Made by a program: the position numbers and the translations under genes. Below, one piece after another: positions 9,261 to 18,568 of a DNA stretch of 64,000 nt. Source of the DNA: JAVBPE01 sp031549865 (GTDB lineage Bacteria > Bacillota_I > Bacilli_A > Acholeplasmatales > Anaeroplasmataceae); NCBI GenBank assembly GCA_031549865.1, contig JAVBPE010000001.1, positions 1-64,000 of the forward strand, read 5' to 3'. Positions within the stretch are counted from its first letter, which is position 1; the number at the start of each line of letters is the position of its first letter. The notes under the pieces are model-generated. The model ran no database searches. It was not told the origin of the DNA and saw only the letters and a program-made list of their open reading frames with translations.

Positions 9261-10916
9261 CTAACTATGGAGCATTGCCCCTAAATAGATTCCATTTTTA
9301 TGATATGAAGAATCTACTTTTAAATAATTTCCTAAATTCAAGGTTTTGTCATTATTTCTTAATGCTTGATGCATTTTAACAGTTTGTGTGTCATATCCAA
9401 TTGAAGTTGATGCAAATATTGCTTTTGTAATTGTTTTTTGTATTCCAGTACTATTTGAACTATCACAACTTGAAAGCGCATCATAATATCTAACAACATT
9501 TTCTGTTGCAGTTATTGATTCTACAAAATATGAATTTTTGGCAACACCTAAATATACATCTTTCTTAGTTTTAGTTTTTTCTGAGTATGAAATACAATTT
9601 TCAAATTCTGAATAAGATGTAGTTTGAGAATGATATGAGAAATTAGAGCCACTTACACGTCCATTATTAAAACTTGTACAATTTTTTATTATATAAGGAC
9701 CTGCACTATTATTATCATCAAAGCCTTTAGCTAAATTTTCAAATGCTATACAATTGATAATAACGTGAGGAATAGAAATTTCTTTACTACCCATTTTAAA
9801 ACCATTTCCATCTCCAGCTTCAGTCACTGTATTTCTATTTTCATAATCCATAAATGGATACCCATTTTGGAATGATACACAATTCATTATTATTACTGTG
9901 CCGCATGGATTAGTTTCATCTTTACAATATAAATCCCAACCATCGTCTGAATTTCTATATGATATACATCCATTAAAAATGTTCATATCACCAGATGTAA
10001 GTTTAGCTGCAAATCCATCAGCATCCTCACCAATATCCGTTTCTCTTAAAGAATCATAATTGCCATAAGAGGTACAATTTAAAATATAATTATAACTTGG
10101 CCATGTTTCTTTAGATATTTGAGCTGAACTTGATCTTGATAATTGAAAGCCTGAATCTTGATTAAAGCTAAAGACGCAATTTTCAATTCTATTATAAAAA
10201 CCTGATACTAACATCCCGTTATCTCCGGCTTTAGTTATCTCAATTCCATATATATACCAATATCTACCTGAAACAGTAACACCTCTATAACTATCTCCAA
10301 AAGGTTGATTTGTAAAATCTAAAATAACTTCTTCATCATTATACGCAGCTAACGTAATCATTCCTTGTTCGCTACCATTTCTAGTTAAAGTAACATTATT
10401 AGAAATATCATAAGATCCACCTAATAAATATAATGTTTTATAATTTGAATTTTGATTATTTAAAACAGCTATTGCATTAGTAAAAGAATATGGGGAAGAA
10501 AATGTTCCATCACCATTACCATTTGGTGAAGCATAAATTGCGGCTTCACTTATCTCTACATCAGCAAAATTTATAGAATTAGGGACATAGTATTTTGCTG
10601 TAATTCTATCCATCCCATCAGCAATAAGCATATTTGGCTCTAATTTAGTTGTTGTTGTAGATGTAGATTCACTACTTGTACTTGTTGTACTATTTGTACT
10701 TGAGCTTGTTGTACTACTTGTACTTGAACTTGTTGTACTACTTGTACTTGAACTTGTTGTGCTACTTGTACTTGAACTTGTCCCACTATTTGTACTTGAC
10801 GATGGCATAGTTTCACTTAATGTTTCAGATAAAGTACTACTTGCCATTTCATCATCACATGAAATCATAAATATTGAAAGCATGATGCCCATAAATACTA
10901 TAATAATTTTTTTCAT
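9261..10916 (-). CDS. Right-handed parallel beta-helix lipoprotein with Ser/Thr-rich linker
   Basis: A 551-residue predicted surface lipoprotein. The N-terminal signal peptide ends in the lipobox FMISC. Residues ~27-90 form a low-complexity Ser/Thr linker encoded by 24-bp DNA repeats. The rest looks like a pectate-lyase-type right-handed beta-helix, with repeated short strands such as NRIENCVFSFNQDSGFQL and FNGCISYRNSDDGWDLY. This resembles polysaccharide lyase family 9 or related glycan-binding beta-helix proteins. It has its own promoter and follows the terminator of the upstream operon. An extracellular role in plant or host glycan breakdown is plausible; catalytic residues were not assigned. 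Confidence 0.82.
   Translation of the reverse strand: MKKIIIVFMGIMLSIFMISCDDEMASSTLSETLSETMPSSSTNSGTSSSTSSTTSSSTSSTTSSSTSSTTSSSTNSTTSTSSESTSTTTTKLEPNMLIADGMDRITAKYYVPNSINFADVEISEAAIYASPNGNGDGTFSSPYSFTNAIAVLNNQNSNYKTLYLLGGSYDISNNVTLTRNGSEQGMITLAAYNDEEVILDFTNQPFGDSYRGVTVSGRYWYIYGIEITKAGDNGMLVSGFYNRIENCVFSFNQDSGFQLSRSSSAQISKETWPSYNYILNCTSYGNYDSLRETDIGEDADGFAAKLTSGDMNIFNGCISYRNSDDGWDLYCKDETNPCGTVIIMNCVSFQNGYPFMDYENRNTVTEAGDGNGFKMGSKEISIPHVIINCIAFENLAKGFDDNNSAGPYIIKNCTSFNNGRVSGSNFSYHSQTTSYSEFENCISYSEKTKTKKDVYLGVAKNSYFVESITATENVVRYYDALSSCDSSNSTGIQKTITKAIFASTSIGYDTQTVKMHQALRNNDKTLNLGNYLKVDSSYHKNGIYLGAMLHS
10681..10800 (-). repeat. Five tandem 24-bp repeats in the Ser/Thr linker
   Basis: Five consecutive 24-base units resembling CTTGTTGTACTACTTGTACT with a TGAA tail on the plus strand (phase starting at 10681). 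Units 2 and 3 are identical and the others differ at a few bases. They encode an eight-residue Ser/Thr unit and could expand or contract by slippage. Confidence 0.85.
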
Positions 10917-10944
10917 CTTTAAACCTCTTTTTTTCTATATACTT

Positions 10945-10973
10945 ATTATACGAAATTTAACATCTTTTCACAA
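10945..10973 (-). promoter_or_regulatory. Promoter of the beta-helix lipoprotein gene
   Basis: On the minus strand TTGTGA (10973-10968) and TATAAT (10950-10945) are separated by exactly 17 bases. An AGAGG ribosome site and the ATG at 10916 follow. It begins right after the upstream operon's terminator. Confidence 0.65.
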
Positions 10974-11010
10974 TAAAAAAATAAAACACCTTTAGATTAA
11001 TCTAAAAGTG
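10974..11010 (-). terminator. Terminator of the McrB-like operon overlapping the last stop codon
   Basis: On the minus strand CACTTTTAGA pairs with TCTAAAGGTG (one G-U) around a TTAA loop, which contains the stop codon of the LRR lipoprotein gene. A TTTTATTTTTTT run follows. Confidence 0.8.
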
Positions 11011-11602
11011 CTCTTTGTTTCATAAGTTCATCTAAATATTTATTAATGAATTCATCTTTATTTTCTAAATAAGAATTGTAATAATCCATCAATTCATCCA
11101 TTGTATATCCATAATCCTCTGGTTTAGCTTCCCATCTGACATAGGCTTCTGAATTTAAATTCCAATTAGGATCAAAATCATATAATTTATTTGTATTCTT
11201 AATTTCCTCACTTATTTGAAAATAAATTCCTTGATACCCTCTCCAACCATCAAATGCACTTTCGCCAATAGTAAGAATATTTTTAAGAATAATAATATGA
11301 AAAACTCCTCTGGCATCTTTAAATGCATTATTTGCTATACTTGTAACGGGTAATGTTCCATATTCATTATCTGGATCATTATAAGTTAACTCCACATAAA
11401 AACTTCCAATATAATTAGCTTCAATTGAAACTAATTCATATGCAGTATTATCATTTATCAAACGATATTCACACACAGGTGGGATATATTCGAAATCTTC
11501 ATAATTAACTTTAGTATTTCCAACCTCTCCACTACAAGATGTCAAACTAAAATATAGTACTAAGGTAAAAAAAACAATTATTTTTTTCAATACTATCTTC
11601 AC
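10997..11602 (-). CDS. Small LRR_5 (BspA-like) lipoprotein
   Basis: A 201-residue predicted lipoprotein. The GTG start at 11602 has an AGGAGG site at good spacing. The signal peptide ends in the lipobox SLTSC. Residues ~85-130 contain a BspA-type leucine-rich repeat unit (TSIANNAFKDA, then ILTIGESAFDGW). The C-terminal ~45 residues are helical and charged. It starts 11 bases after the zinc-ribbon gene, so it belongs to the McrB-like operon. A surface lipoprotein co-transcribed with a membrane AAA+ ATPase is unusual; whether it is functionally linked is not known. Confidence 0.78.
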   Translation of the reverse strand: MKIVLKKIIVFFTLVLYFSLTSCSGEVGNTKVNYEDFEYIPPVCEYRLINDNTAYELVSIEANYIGSFYVELTYNDPDNEYGTLPVTSIANNAFKDARGVFHIIILKNILTIGESAFDGWRGYQGIYFQISEEIKNTNKLYDFDPNWNLNSEAYVRWEAKPEDYGYTMDELMDYYNSYLENKDEFINKYLDELMKQRALLD

Positions 11603-11613
11603 TTTAAAACCTC

Positions 11614-13194
11614 CTATTTATGGACTTCATTACAATATGGACAAATTATTTCCATATTATCGTTTAAATTTGTTATATTTCTAAAATGCATTTGTGATTC
11701 TAATTTACGAGAGTACATCCACATATCATTTTTACTATAGCTGTCTTTTTTTATTTTTGTACCATGTAAATTATGAATATTTGTAAAAGTATATTTTTTT
11801 TCAGTTTTTTCACAAAATGTATCATTTATATTAGTTTTGCAACCATTACAAGTATATGTTTTTGATTTTTTGGTTGTTAATTCTTGATTCACATATAACT
11901 CTTTTGCGCAAAATGGACAATCAATTCGTTTCATATCACTAATTATTAAAGCTTTTAAAATTAATTGCTGTATTCTCCTAAAGGAATCAATACTACAAAT
12001 GCTTATATAGGCTTCATTTAATAAAGATTCATCTTTCTCATGAGGAGTAATTACTACATATTCATCTGCAATTATTTTTTCTTTAATTTTTTTAATCAAT
12101 TTATCAACTTCTTCTTGAGAAGATAATTTATCAATATAAGGTATTAATACTATTTTATATAACTTATCAGCATTAATATCGATATGAATTGTATTATATT
12201 TTTTTTTGCTATATAGCTTTAATTCCCAATTCTTAAATTTAGCAATCATATTTAATTTTAAAAAATCAATTTTCTTATTTCCAAAAGTAAAATTAAAATG
12301 CCCTATTGAAAATATAGTTAATATTTGGCAATAATTAAAATATGAATTTAATAAATCTGGTATTTCGTCATTTGTTAAATCATTTTTAAAACTAGTTTCA
12401 TTTAAACTTTTAGCTAAAGAATAAATTTGTCTATAATCTTTATGCATCGATAAAATATTAGTTTTATGCAGTCTTATATTTTTCTTTATTTTTTTATTCT
12501 TTTTATATACAGGACGTTTTAATTTTGGAATTATTGCATCAGAAATCGTATTCAATTTATTATATATATTTTGGATATTATCTGAAAACTTATCATAGTA
12601 TCTTACATATCCAGTATGTAGTTTACCTAATGCTAAAAAATAATTAAGATGATTAGTTCTATCAAGTAAATTTAATTCTATTAATTGCTTTGTTAGGACT
12701 AAATCTTTTAATAAACGAAGATTACGGCGAATAAAAAATAATATTTGATCTATAACATTGCAAAATACTAAATTTTCATAAATACTATAATTATCTTGAT
12801 ATATTCTAGTTTGTAACTTATAAGGCTTTATATTATTATCCTCAATGTTATCCCATAATTCACTGTGAGAATATATATGCGAAAATGTTTCTTTATCTAT
12901 ATGCTTTACAGCTTCAATTGGGGCAAGCACTAACTCTTCACTTAAATGCAATAATGGTTTTGCGAATATATTATTTATGGCTTTTAATGTTTTAAAAATT
13001 TTATTTATTTTCTTTTCAATAAATTCAAAATCTACATCAGGAAAATTTATAAATAATGAAAAATCATTAACTACATAGTAATCGAAATCTACATATTTAA
13101 TTTTATTATGATTTAAAATAAATTGCTCTATATTAAAATAATCTAAATATATATCAATTAATTCATCATTTAAAATATCTTTTTTGTTTATCAT
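11614..13194 (-). CDS. Zinc-ribbon partner of the McrB-like ATPase, DUF2357-like
   Basis: A 526-residue protein I do not recognise with certainty. The middle part (SHSELWDNI near residue 105, then TRIYQDNYSIYENLVFCNVI) is reminiscent of DUF2357 proteins that accompany McrB-type ATPases. A segment near residue 320 (KFKNWELKLY) contains an E-x-K that could belong to a nuclease fold, but this is not demonstrated. The C-terminus holds zinc-binding cysteines: CPFC and CNGC near residues 425-450, plus FC and a terminal CPYC. It is sandwiched between the AAA+ gene (8 bases upstream) and the LRR lipoprotein. It may be the effector or adaptor of the complex. Confidence 0.6.
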   Translation of the reverse strand: MINKKDILNDELIDIYLDYFNIEQFILNHNKIKYVDFDYYVVNDFSLFINFPDVDFEFIEKKINKIFKTLKAINNIFAKPLLHLSEELVLAPIEAVKHIDKETFSHIYSHSELWDNIEDNNIKPYKLQTRIYQDNYSIYENLVFCNVIDQILFFIRRNLRLLKDLVLTKQLIELNLLDRTNHLNYFLALGKLHTGYVRYYDKFSDNIQNIYNKLNTISDAIIPKLKRPVYKKNKKIKKNIRLHKTNILSMHKDYRQIYSLAKSLNETSFKNDLTNDEIPDLLNSYFNYCQILTIFSIGHFNFTFGNKKIDFLKLNMIAKFKNWELKLYSKKKYNTIHIDINADKLYKIVLIPYIDKLSSQEEVDKLIKKIKEKIIADEYVVITPHEKDESLLNEAYISICSIDSFRRIQQLILKALIISDMKRIDCPFCAKELYVNQELTTKKSKTYTCNGCKTNINDTFCEKTEKKYTFTNIHNLHGTKIKKDSYSKNDMWMYSRKLESQMHFRNITNLNDNMEIICPYCNEVHK

Positions 13195-13202
13195 AAAACA
13201 AA

Positions 13203-15941
13203 TTATTCCTCATCTAATTTTCTTATAAATTCACTACATTTATATAAATGCAATTTATCAAAAGAAATCGCTAAATCTTCTTTATCATCTATTTGTTTTG
13301 TTTCTAATTTTCTTACAACCTTACTATATAAAATATTTTCAACTGCATCACTTAACGTTTCTCTATTATTATATGACCCAGTAAAACAAGCACAGTAAAT
13401 TTTAACAAATTCCTCAATTTGATTTAAAATACGGTTTCCGAAAGATATATTATAAGGCATTAATATTTTTTCAACTTCTTGCACGATATAATCATTTTCA
13501 GCATTATATTCCATGCTTTTTTTAGCATTAACAAATAATTGCGCCAATATTTCGTAAGATATATACTTTGCTGGAATTTCCTCATTAAAAGTTCTAACCT
13601 TAGGAGCTCTTTTATTAAAATTCATTGTTTGAGCACGATCGTAAACTTTATCACTAATTTCAAAAGTGGATTCATCACGATTTGCTGTTCCAATAAACCA
13701 AACATTCTTTGGTATTATTAAAGTGTGACCTTCTTTTATACTCATATAAGTTAAAGTATCATCCACTGATGGTGGAGCTATTTTTATATTTAATAATTTT
13801 ATTTCGCGCTTGTCCTCTTCTGATTCCATCAAAGATAAAAAGTCTGAAAAATAGTATTCTATTCTACTTAAGTTCATTTCATCTAAAACTATAAATGTTG
13901 GTATACTTGGATTTAGACTTGCTTTATATAAGTTTTGGGTAAATTTTTTAGGTGTAAATCTCTTACTAAATTCATTATAATAGCCTAATAGTTCATTTTT
14001 ATCTCGCCATGATGATTCAACTTCGACCAGTTCACAGTTTCCCATTATTGCTTCAGAAAATATTTTAGGTAAACTTGTTTTACCAGTTCCACTCATTCCT
14101 TGTAAAATAGTTAGTCGTGATGCACCAAGTCCTGCAATAAAAGTAGCAATTTCATCATGAGTATATGTTAAATGAAGACGACTATCTCTTGCATATCTTA
14201 CAATAAAATCTGTTATATCAACTAAATTTGGATTATCAAAAATGAATTGTTCTTTATATTTTAAAATTTCATCAAACTCATTTTTCTTCAAATCTAATTC
14301 TGTAAAAGTTGGACATGGATCAATCTTTACCAAATCTCCACTTGTATCTAATGATGCCGCAATTTTTAAATTTTCTAAGTTTGGTTCATCTTTAGTTTCT
14401 TTTTCATCTTTCTTTGGTTCATCAACTTTTTTAATTAAAGGTATTACCTCAGTGAAAACTGGTGTATTTAGTTGACGAGTAATCAACATAACAATGAGAA
14501 TTACAAATGAACCTAAACAAAGATAAATAGACTGTGAGTTTACAGTATACGTGTATAGCGTTGGAATAGAAACATTTAAGTGTTCTAAAAGCATCGTAAT
14601 ATATTGCCCCATCATTTCTTGATTAAAAATAAAAAATGCGGCTACTAAAGAAAATATACATGATATTATAATATTGGCATATACACTACTTCTAATATAT
14701 GTATAATAGTCTTTTGATTTACTTAAATAACTAACTATACTTAAAATACAAAATATTGTGGATATAAACAGTAATACAAAATATACAAATGCAAAAATTT
14801 GATATACATTATTCATTGTTTCATACTCTTGTAATAGCTGTAATCCACTAAGACTAAATGTTTCTGTTTGAGTTTCTAATATTGTTATTTCAACTTCAAT
14901 AAAAGTTAAAAAAATTGAAGTAAAAGTCACTGCAGTAAATAATAAAACGAAAATTAAAGGGAATAATTTTAGCTTGAACTTCTCATTTTTTTCCGTTACA
15001 ACTCTAATGTCATTATCTTTTATATAATTAGAAACGAATGAAGAAACTAAAAATATTATAGCAATTAAAATTAAAGGAATATACGCCGTTGTTGATGTTT
15101 TATATCCTTGTATATTTTTTACAACAACATATACATACCCCGTTATAAAAAACGCTGTTGATAAAAATAAATTATACATATTTAATGAACGAGTTTTCTT
15201 AACATAACCCGAATCATGTGACAAATGATAAGCTATATTTAAAATATATTTAATAACACTTATAAAAAATAATGCAAAAATGGCTACTGATGTAATCATT
15301 AAATACATTGGATTACCATTAGTACTTAATATTTCATTTACAACCATCGGTACTTTATCTTTAATAAAAAAAGGTATATAAATAATTGTGATAATGAATA
15401 ACATACTTATTGTGTCTAAGGTAATTGACACAAATTTAGCTAGTTTAAATGTAAAAATAAATTCATCTTCATTTTTATTTTGATCATAAAACTTAATGAA
15501 AATTAAACCAATTAAATTAAAAAGTAGACTAAATATTAATATTAAAGTTAAATTAGAAGAATATAACCCTAATATAAAATTCAATATGTATATTATTAAA
15601 ACAATTAATACATTATAAAATATATTAAACTCAACTACTCTTTTACTCCAGTTCTTTTTCCAAAAAAGTTTTATAACTGATGTTATAGTTATCACAATAT
15701 TAAAAACAAATAAAAATATAAATATAAAAGAAATAATTGTGAATACATTTGATCCATATGAAATACTTGCCGATGCCCAAATAGATTTTTTTGTATAAGA
15801 TGTAGTTTTTAAAGAATAAAGAATTATTGTTGTTAATAAAGAAAATATCAAAGTAGATAATATTATAATACTCATAATAAATTTATTTATTTTTATTTTA
15901 CTTATAAAAGTTTTATTTAATAATTCATGAATTTTTTTCAT
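13203..15941 (-). CDS. Membrane-anchored McrB-like AAA+ ATPase
   Basis: A 912-residue two-part protein. Residues ~1-505 contain about a dozen or more hydrophobic helices; a charged linker (~505-590) follows; the C-terminal ~320 residues are an AAA+ module of McrB type. Visible motifs are Walker A GMSGTGKTSL near 613, Walker B VLDEMNLSRIEYYFSDFLS near 684, and the sensor region WFIGTANRDES near 750. McrB proteins are usually soluble GTP-dependent translocases of modification-dependent restriction systems, so the long membrane domain is unusual. A GAGGGAAGAG site precedes the ATG. It leads a three-gene operon with a zinc-ribbon protein and an LRR lipoprotein. Defence or envelope stress are both possible. 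Confidence 0.8.
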   Translation of the reverse strand: MKKIHELLNKTFISKIKINKFIMSIIILSTLIFSLLTTIILYSLKTTSYTKKSIWASASISYGSNVFTIISFIFIFLFVFNIVITITSVIKLFWKKNWSKRVVEFNIFYNVLIVLIIYILNFILGLYSSNLTLILIFSLLFNLIGLIFIKFYDQNKNEDEFIFTFKLAKFVSITLDTISMLFIITIIYIPFFIKDKVPMVVNEILSTNGNPMYLMITSVAIFALFFISVIKYILNIAYHLSHDSGYVKKTRSLNMYNLFLSTAFFITGYVYVVVKNIQGYKTSTTAYIPLILIAIIFLVSSFVSNYIKDNDIRVVTEKNEKFKLKLFPLIFVLLFTAVTFTSIFLTFIEVEITILETQTETFSLSGLQLLQEYETMNNVYQIFAFVYFVLLFISTIFCILSIVSYLSKSKDYYTYIRSSVYANIIISCIFSLVAAFFIFNQEMMGQYITMLLEHLNVSIPTLYTYTVNSQSIYLCLGSFVILIVMLITRQLNTPVFTEVIPLIKKVDEPKKDEKETKDEPNLENLKIAASLDTSGDLVKIDPCPTFTELDLKKNEFDEILKYKEQFIFDNPNLVDITDFIVRYARDSRLHLTYTHDEIATFIAGLGASRLTILQGMSGTGKTSLPKIFSEAIMGNCELVEVESSWRDKNELLGYYNEFSKRFTPKKFTQNLYKASLNPSIPTFIVLDEMNLSRIEYYFSDFLSLMESEEDKREIKLLNIKIAPPSVDDTLTYMSIKEGHTLIIPKNVWFIGTANRDESTFEISDKVYDRAQTMNFNKRAPKVRTFNEEIPAKYISYEILAQLFVNAKKSMEYNAENDYIVQEVEKILMPYNISFGNRILNQIEEFVKIYCACFTGSYNNRETLSDAVENILYSKVVRKLETKQIDDKEDLAISFDKLHLYKCSEFIRKLDEE

Positions 15942-16049
15942 ACTCTTCCCTCATAAAAATGTGTCTTAATAATTTATAGTATATCATAGAAACATTTTTT
16001 TTTGCTTCAATATTTTTTAATTCATAATCAATTCGACAAAACAAACTAA

Positions 16050-16086
16050 AAAAACTAAAAAAAGACTTTCAATAAAGAAGGTCTTG
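16050..16086 (-). terminator. Terminator downstream of the first MBL gene
   Basis: On the minus strand AAGACCTTC pairs imperfectly with GAAAGTCTT around TTTATT, followed by TTTTTTTAG. It marks the left limit of the acquired-looking cassette. The rest of 15942-16219 shows no gene; a weak ATTGGAA/TTCCAAT inverted pair lies at ~16150-16205. Confidence 0.6.
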
Positions 16087-16219
16087 TTTTTATCTAAAGA
16101 ATAAAAATTAGATAGATAAGTCGTTGAAAGGTATTATAGTAATAAAATGATTGGAAAAATTACGATGACAATTTTTTTTATACGGCTGACAAAAAATCTT
16201 CCAATTTTTTTACTATTTA

Positions 16220-16927
16220 CTACCACAATCTCAATTTATCCAATGAAGCCCTATAACATACCAAATCAGCTTTAGAAAACGGCTTTCCATGAGCCGGAAA
16301 AATCTCTCGTGCATTGGTGGCAATCATAGCATCCCATGTGTTTTTATAGTCATAAAGACTTTCAATCCAAATTATATTTCTATGAATGCTTGGAAACCCA
16401 TTCATAGCAGCATCACCACAAAATAGTTGTTCATCATCCGTTAAGAGCCCCATTGAGTCGGCTGTATGCCCCGGCAAAGATACAATATCAACTGGTATAC
16501 CAATCTCCCGTAAAGGCTGCGAAATTCTATCCCAAATGATTGCATCCTCAGAGACTTGAAAGCTCGGAAATAAGTGCTTCCCTTTGCCAAACAGTTTCAA
16601 AGATTGTACAAATGCCTTTGCCAACCGCCCAGAACAACCGCCTTCCCAGCGGTTATGCCCCACTTCCAACCGTTTTGGGGATTCTCTGTCCACAATCAAA
16701 ACAGCATTTGATGCAGACAGTAGTTCATGCAAAAAACCAGCGTGGTCATCATGGGCATGGGTTAAAAATAGATACTTAATATCCTTCAAATCAATGTTTT
16801 TCTTTTTGAGCGCTTTACAGTACTGTGCAAATCCACCCGCATAGCCTGTGTCGATTGCTATATATCCGTTTGGGATTTTAAGCAGGTATTGACGCATAAC
16901 CAAATTCCCCACATAAAAGTATTTCAT
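16220..16927 (-). CDS. MBL-fold metallo-hydrolase (higher-GC, probably acquired)
   Basis: A 235-residue metallo-beta-lactamase-fold hydrolase. It has the zinc motif THAHDDHAGF near residue 68, PGHTADS near 150, FCGDAAMNG near 168 and a final FPAHGKPF histidine near 210, so all metal ligands appear present. Start at 16927 is supported by GGAGGTG ten bases upstream; the earlier ATG at 16966 has no such site. Base composition is clearly richer in G+C than its neighbours, with codons such as GCC, CCG and GGC in use, suggesting transfer from a higher-GC bacterium. Substrate unknown (lactonase, thioesterase or glyoxalase-like). Confidence 0.85.
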   Translation of the reverse strand: MKYFYVGNLVMRQYLLKIPNGYIAIDTGYAGGFAQYCKALKKKNIDLKDIKYLFLTHAHDDHAGFLHELLSASNAVLIVDRESPKRLEVGHNRWEGGCSGRLAKAFVQSLKLFGKGKHLFPSFQVSEDAIIWDRISQPLREIGIPVDIVSLPGHTADSMGLLTDDEQLFCGDAAMNGFPSIHRNIIWIESLYDYKNTWDAMIATNAREIFPAHGKPFSKADLVCYRASLDKLRLW

Positions 16928-17035
16928 AATGCCTTGCACCTCCAATAAATAATTTTTATATTTCAATTGTCACGATTTTGTTTAAATCAGGTTATTATGT
17001 TTGTGCATCTTGCTTTATGAATAACCACACCTCGT

Positions 17036-17614
17036 TCAATCATCATTAAGCACACATAAATCAGATTTATCATATTTGTTGTGGCCACTCATACTCTTCT
17101 TATATTTCCAACACCGAATAGCATCATCAAGACTTTTTCCATCATTATCAGCAAAAAAATCGCGAACATAAGTATTGTATTCAAACTGCTTACCAATTAT
17201 GGTCTCGTTTTTTTTCTTATCAGCCATAATCTGATGATACTCTTGTATCGCATCTTTATAATTTTTTCCAGAGTTTGTCTTCAGCCAATTTTGAAAGTTT
17301 ACATTGAATGAAAAAGTTTTTCCAATTGCCCACTTAAAAAAGATGCGATGTTTTTCAGAACAAATAAAATTGCTTTCAATAATTGTATCTTCGGTAATTT
17401 TTTCAATATTAGAAGGTGTTTTTATTGGGGTTTTGCGTATGAGCTTTTCGCCAGTGTCAAGATAATGAGATACTCGCATAGTTAACTCACTTTTATTGCC
17501 TGTTGACTGCAAGCCTTCCTGTCTGCAAAACCGCACTAACTCCTCTTTCAAATAATAATGATTTTGAAATGTTACGCTGTCTAAAATTTTATTTAAATCT
17601 GGTCTATTTATCAT
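17036..17614 (-). CDS. SAP domain protein with DUF6434-like C-terminal part
   Basis: A 192-residue protein. Residues ~15-50 (KEELVRFCRQEGLQSTGNKS, then ELTMRVSHYL) form a SAP helix-turn-helix, a small putative nucleic-acid-binding domain. The remaining ~120 residues, including FFKWAIGKTFSFNVNFQNWL and IQEYHQIM, resemble the DUF6434 region found in other SAP proteins of Bacillota. Start at 17614 is set by AGGAG seven bases upstream; the longer reading frame to 17719 lacks support. Base composition is slightly richer than the host. Function unknown; its place in the TetR/MBL cassette suggests co-transfer. Confidence 0.72.
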   Translation of the reverse strand: MINRPDLNKILDSVTFQNHYYLKEELVRFCRQEGLQSTGNKSELTMRVSHYLDTGEKLIRKTPIKTPSNIEKITEDTIIESNFICSEKHRIFFKWAIGKTFSFNVNFQNWLKTNSGKNYKDAIQEYHQIMADKKKNETIIGKQFEYNTYVRDFFADNDGKSLDDAIRCWKYKKSMSGHNKYDKSDLCVLNDD

Positions 17615-17758
17615 ATCTTTTCTCCTGTTAAATAAGTTCAAGACTTCCTTAGTAATAAATGTTCGCAATAACTCAAAATATTTTGACATTCGCAAACAAA
17701 TGATAATACTAAAAGTCATCGTTAGCCGTTTTAATCCTTATTAACTTTTAGACAGTCA

Positions 17759-18568
17759 TCACATATAGCACTTGACCGTCTGCATAAATAAAGGATTTTG
17801 TATCAGAAACGGCATTTTTAATTTTTGACTGACTATTTGACAAATTTCTTGTAAATTTGCATTAGGATTATCTAAACGAATTGTTTCTATACAATACTCT
17901 ATCAAATTTATTAGGTCTTTTGCTTCTGAAATTTTCTTTTCCATTACTCTTTTTGTATATGTCATATCCCAAGCAGGATAGAATGTTTGAATATTTGTCA
18001 AACTCAATATCTTTTTCATACTTTCAATAGTTTTCACCTTATTTATATAGATTGGTATATCTCCCTTAACTGGAACGGCATCTCCTATAAAAGCATTTTC
18101 TCCAACCACATAAGTCAAATCATCTACAGAATGACCTGGTGTACCAATCACTTGAATCTCAAGACCTTCCTCTAAAACTATTTTATCACCATTTTTTATA
18201 ATTTGATTTACCTTTGAGGATTGGCCAGCTAAGCCATAAAAATTGGGAATTGGCCTTTCTTTGAATTCTAAATCAATATTTTCAATCCATCGTTTTTCAC
18301 CCTCGCTGGCATAAATATTGCATCCCGTTTTTTCCTGGAAATATGCTGCTGTTCCAATATGATCTGGGTGTGCATGAGTTAGGAAAACCCCCTTTATATC
18401 TGCAATAGTTCTTCCAATCGAGTTTAAATGCTTTTCGATAGTTGTCTTGCTCTCATAAACACCTGAATCAATTAAATAACAATATTTTTCTTCTAAAATA
18501 TAAACGAAAACATATCTTTCAATTTCTTTTGTAACATTAAATTTTATTTTGATTTGATGTATTTTCAT
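17759..18568 (-). CDS. MBL-fold metallo-hydrolase lacking the final histidine
   Basis: A 269-residue MBL-fold protein. THAHPDHIGT near residue 68, GTPGHSVDD near 145 and FIGDAVPVKG near 162 give most zinc ligands. Where the family has its last histidine (usually PxHG) this protein has FYPAWDMTY, so that ligand seems replaced. AAGGAGG sits at ideal spacing before the ATG. The start overlaps the end of the DUF1330 gene by 32 bases, so the two are co-translated and both lie behind a TetR-type operator. It may detoxify or modify the ligand sensed by the TetR protein; this is inference. Confidence 0.85.
   Translation of the reverse strand: MKIHQIKIKFNVTKEIERYVFVYILEEKYCYLIDSGVYESKTTIEKHLNSIGRTIADIKGVFLTHAHPDHIGTAAYFQEKTGCNIYASEGEKRWIENIDLEFKERPIPNFYGLAGQSSKVNQIIKNGDKIVLEEGLEIQVIGTPGHSVDDLTYVVGENAFIGDAVPVKGDIPIYINKVKTIESMKKILSLTNIQTFYPAWDMTYTKRVMEKKISEAKDLINLIEYCIETIRLDNPNANLQEICQIVSQKLKMPFLIQNPLFMQTVKCYM

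Noticed and set aside
10681..10800. CRISPR-like tandem repeat
   Set aside because: The units are 24 bases without spacers and encode an in-frame Ser/Thr stalk.
16150..16205. Terminal inverted repeats of an insertion sequence
   Set aside because: Only ATTGGAA/TTCCAAT matches, no target duplication and no transposase.
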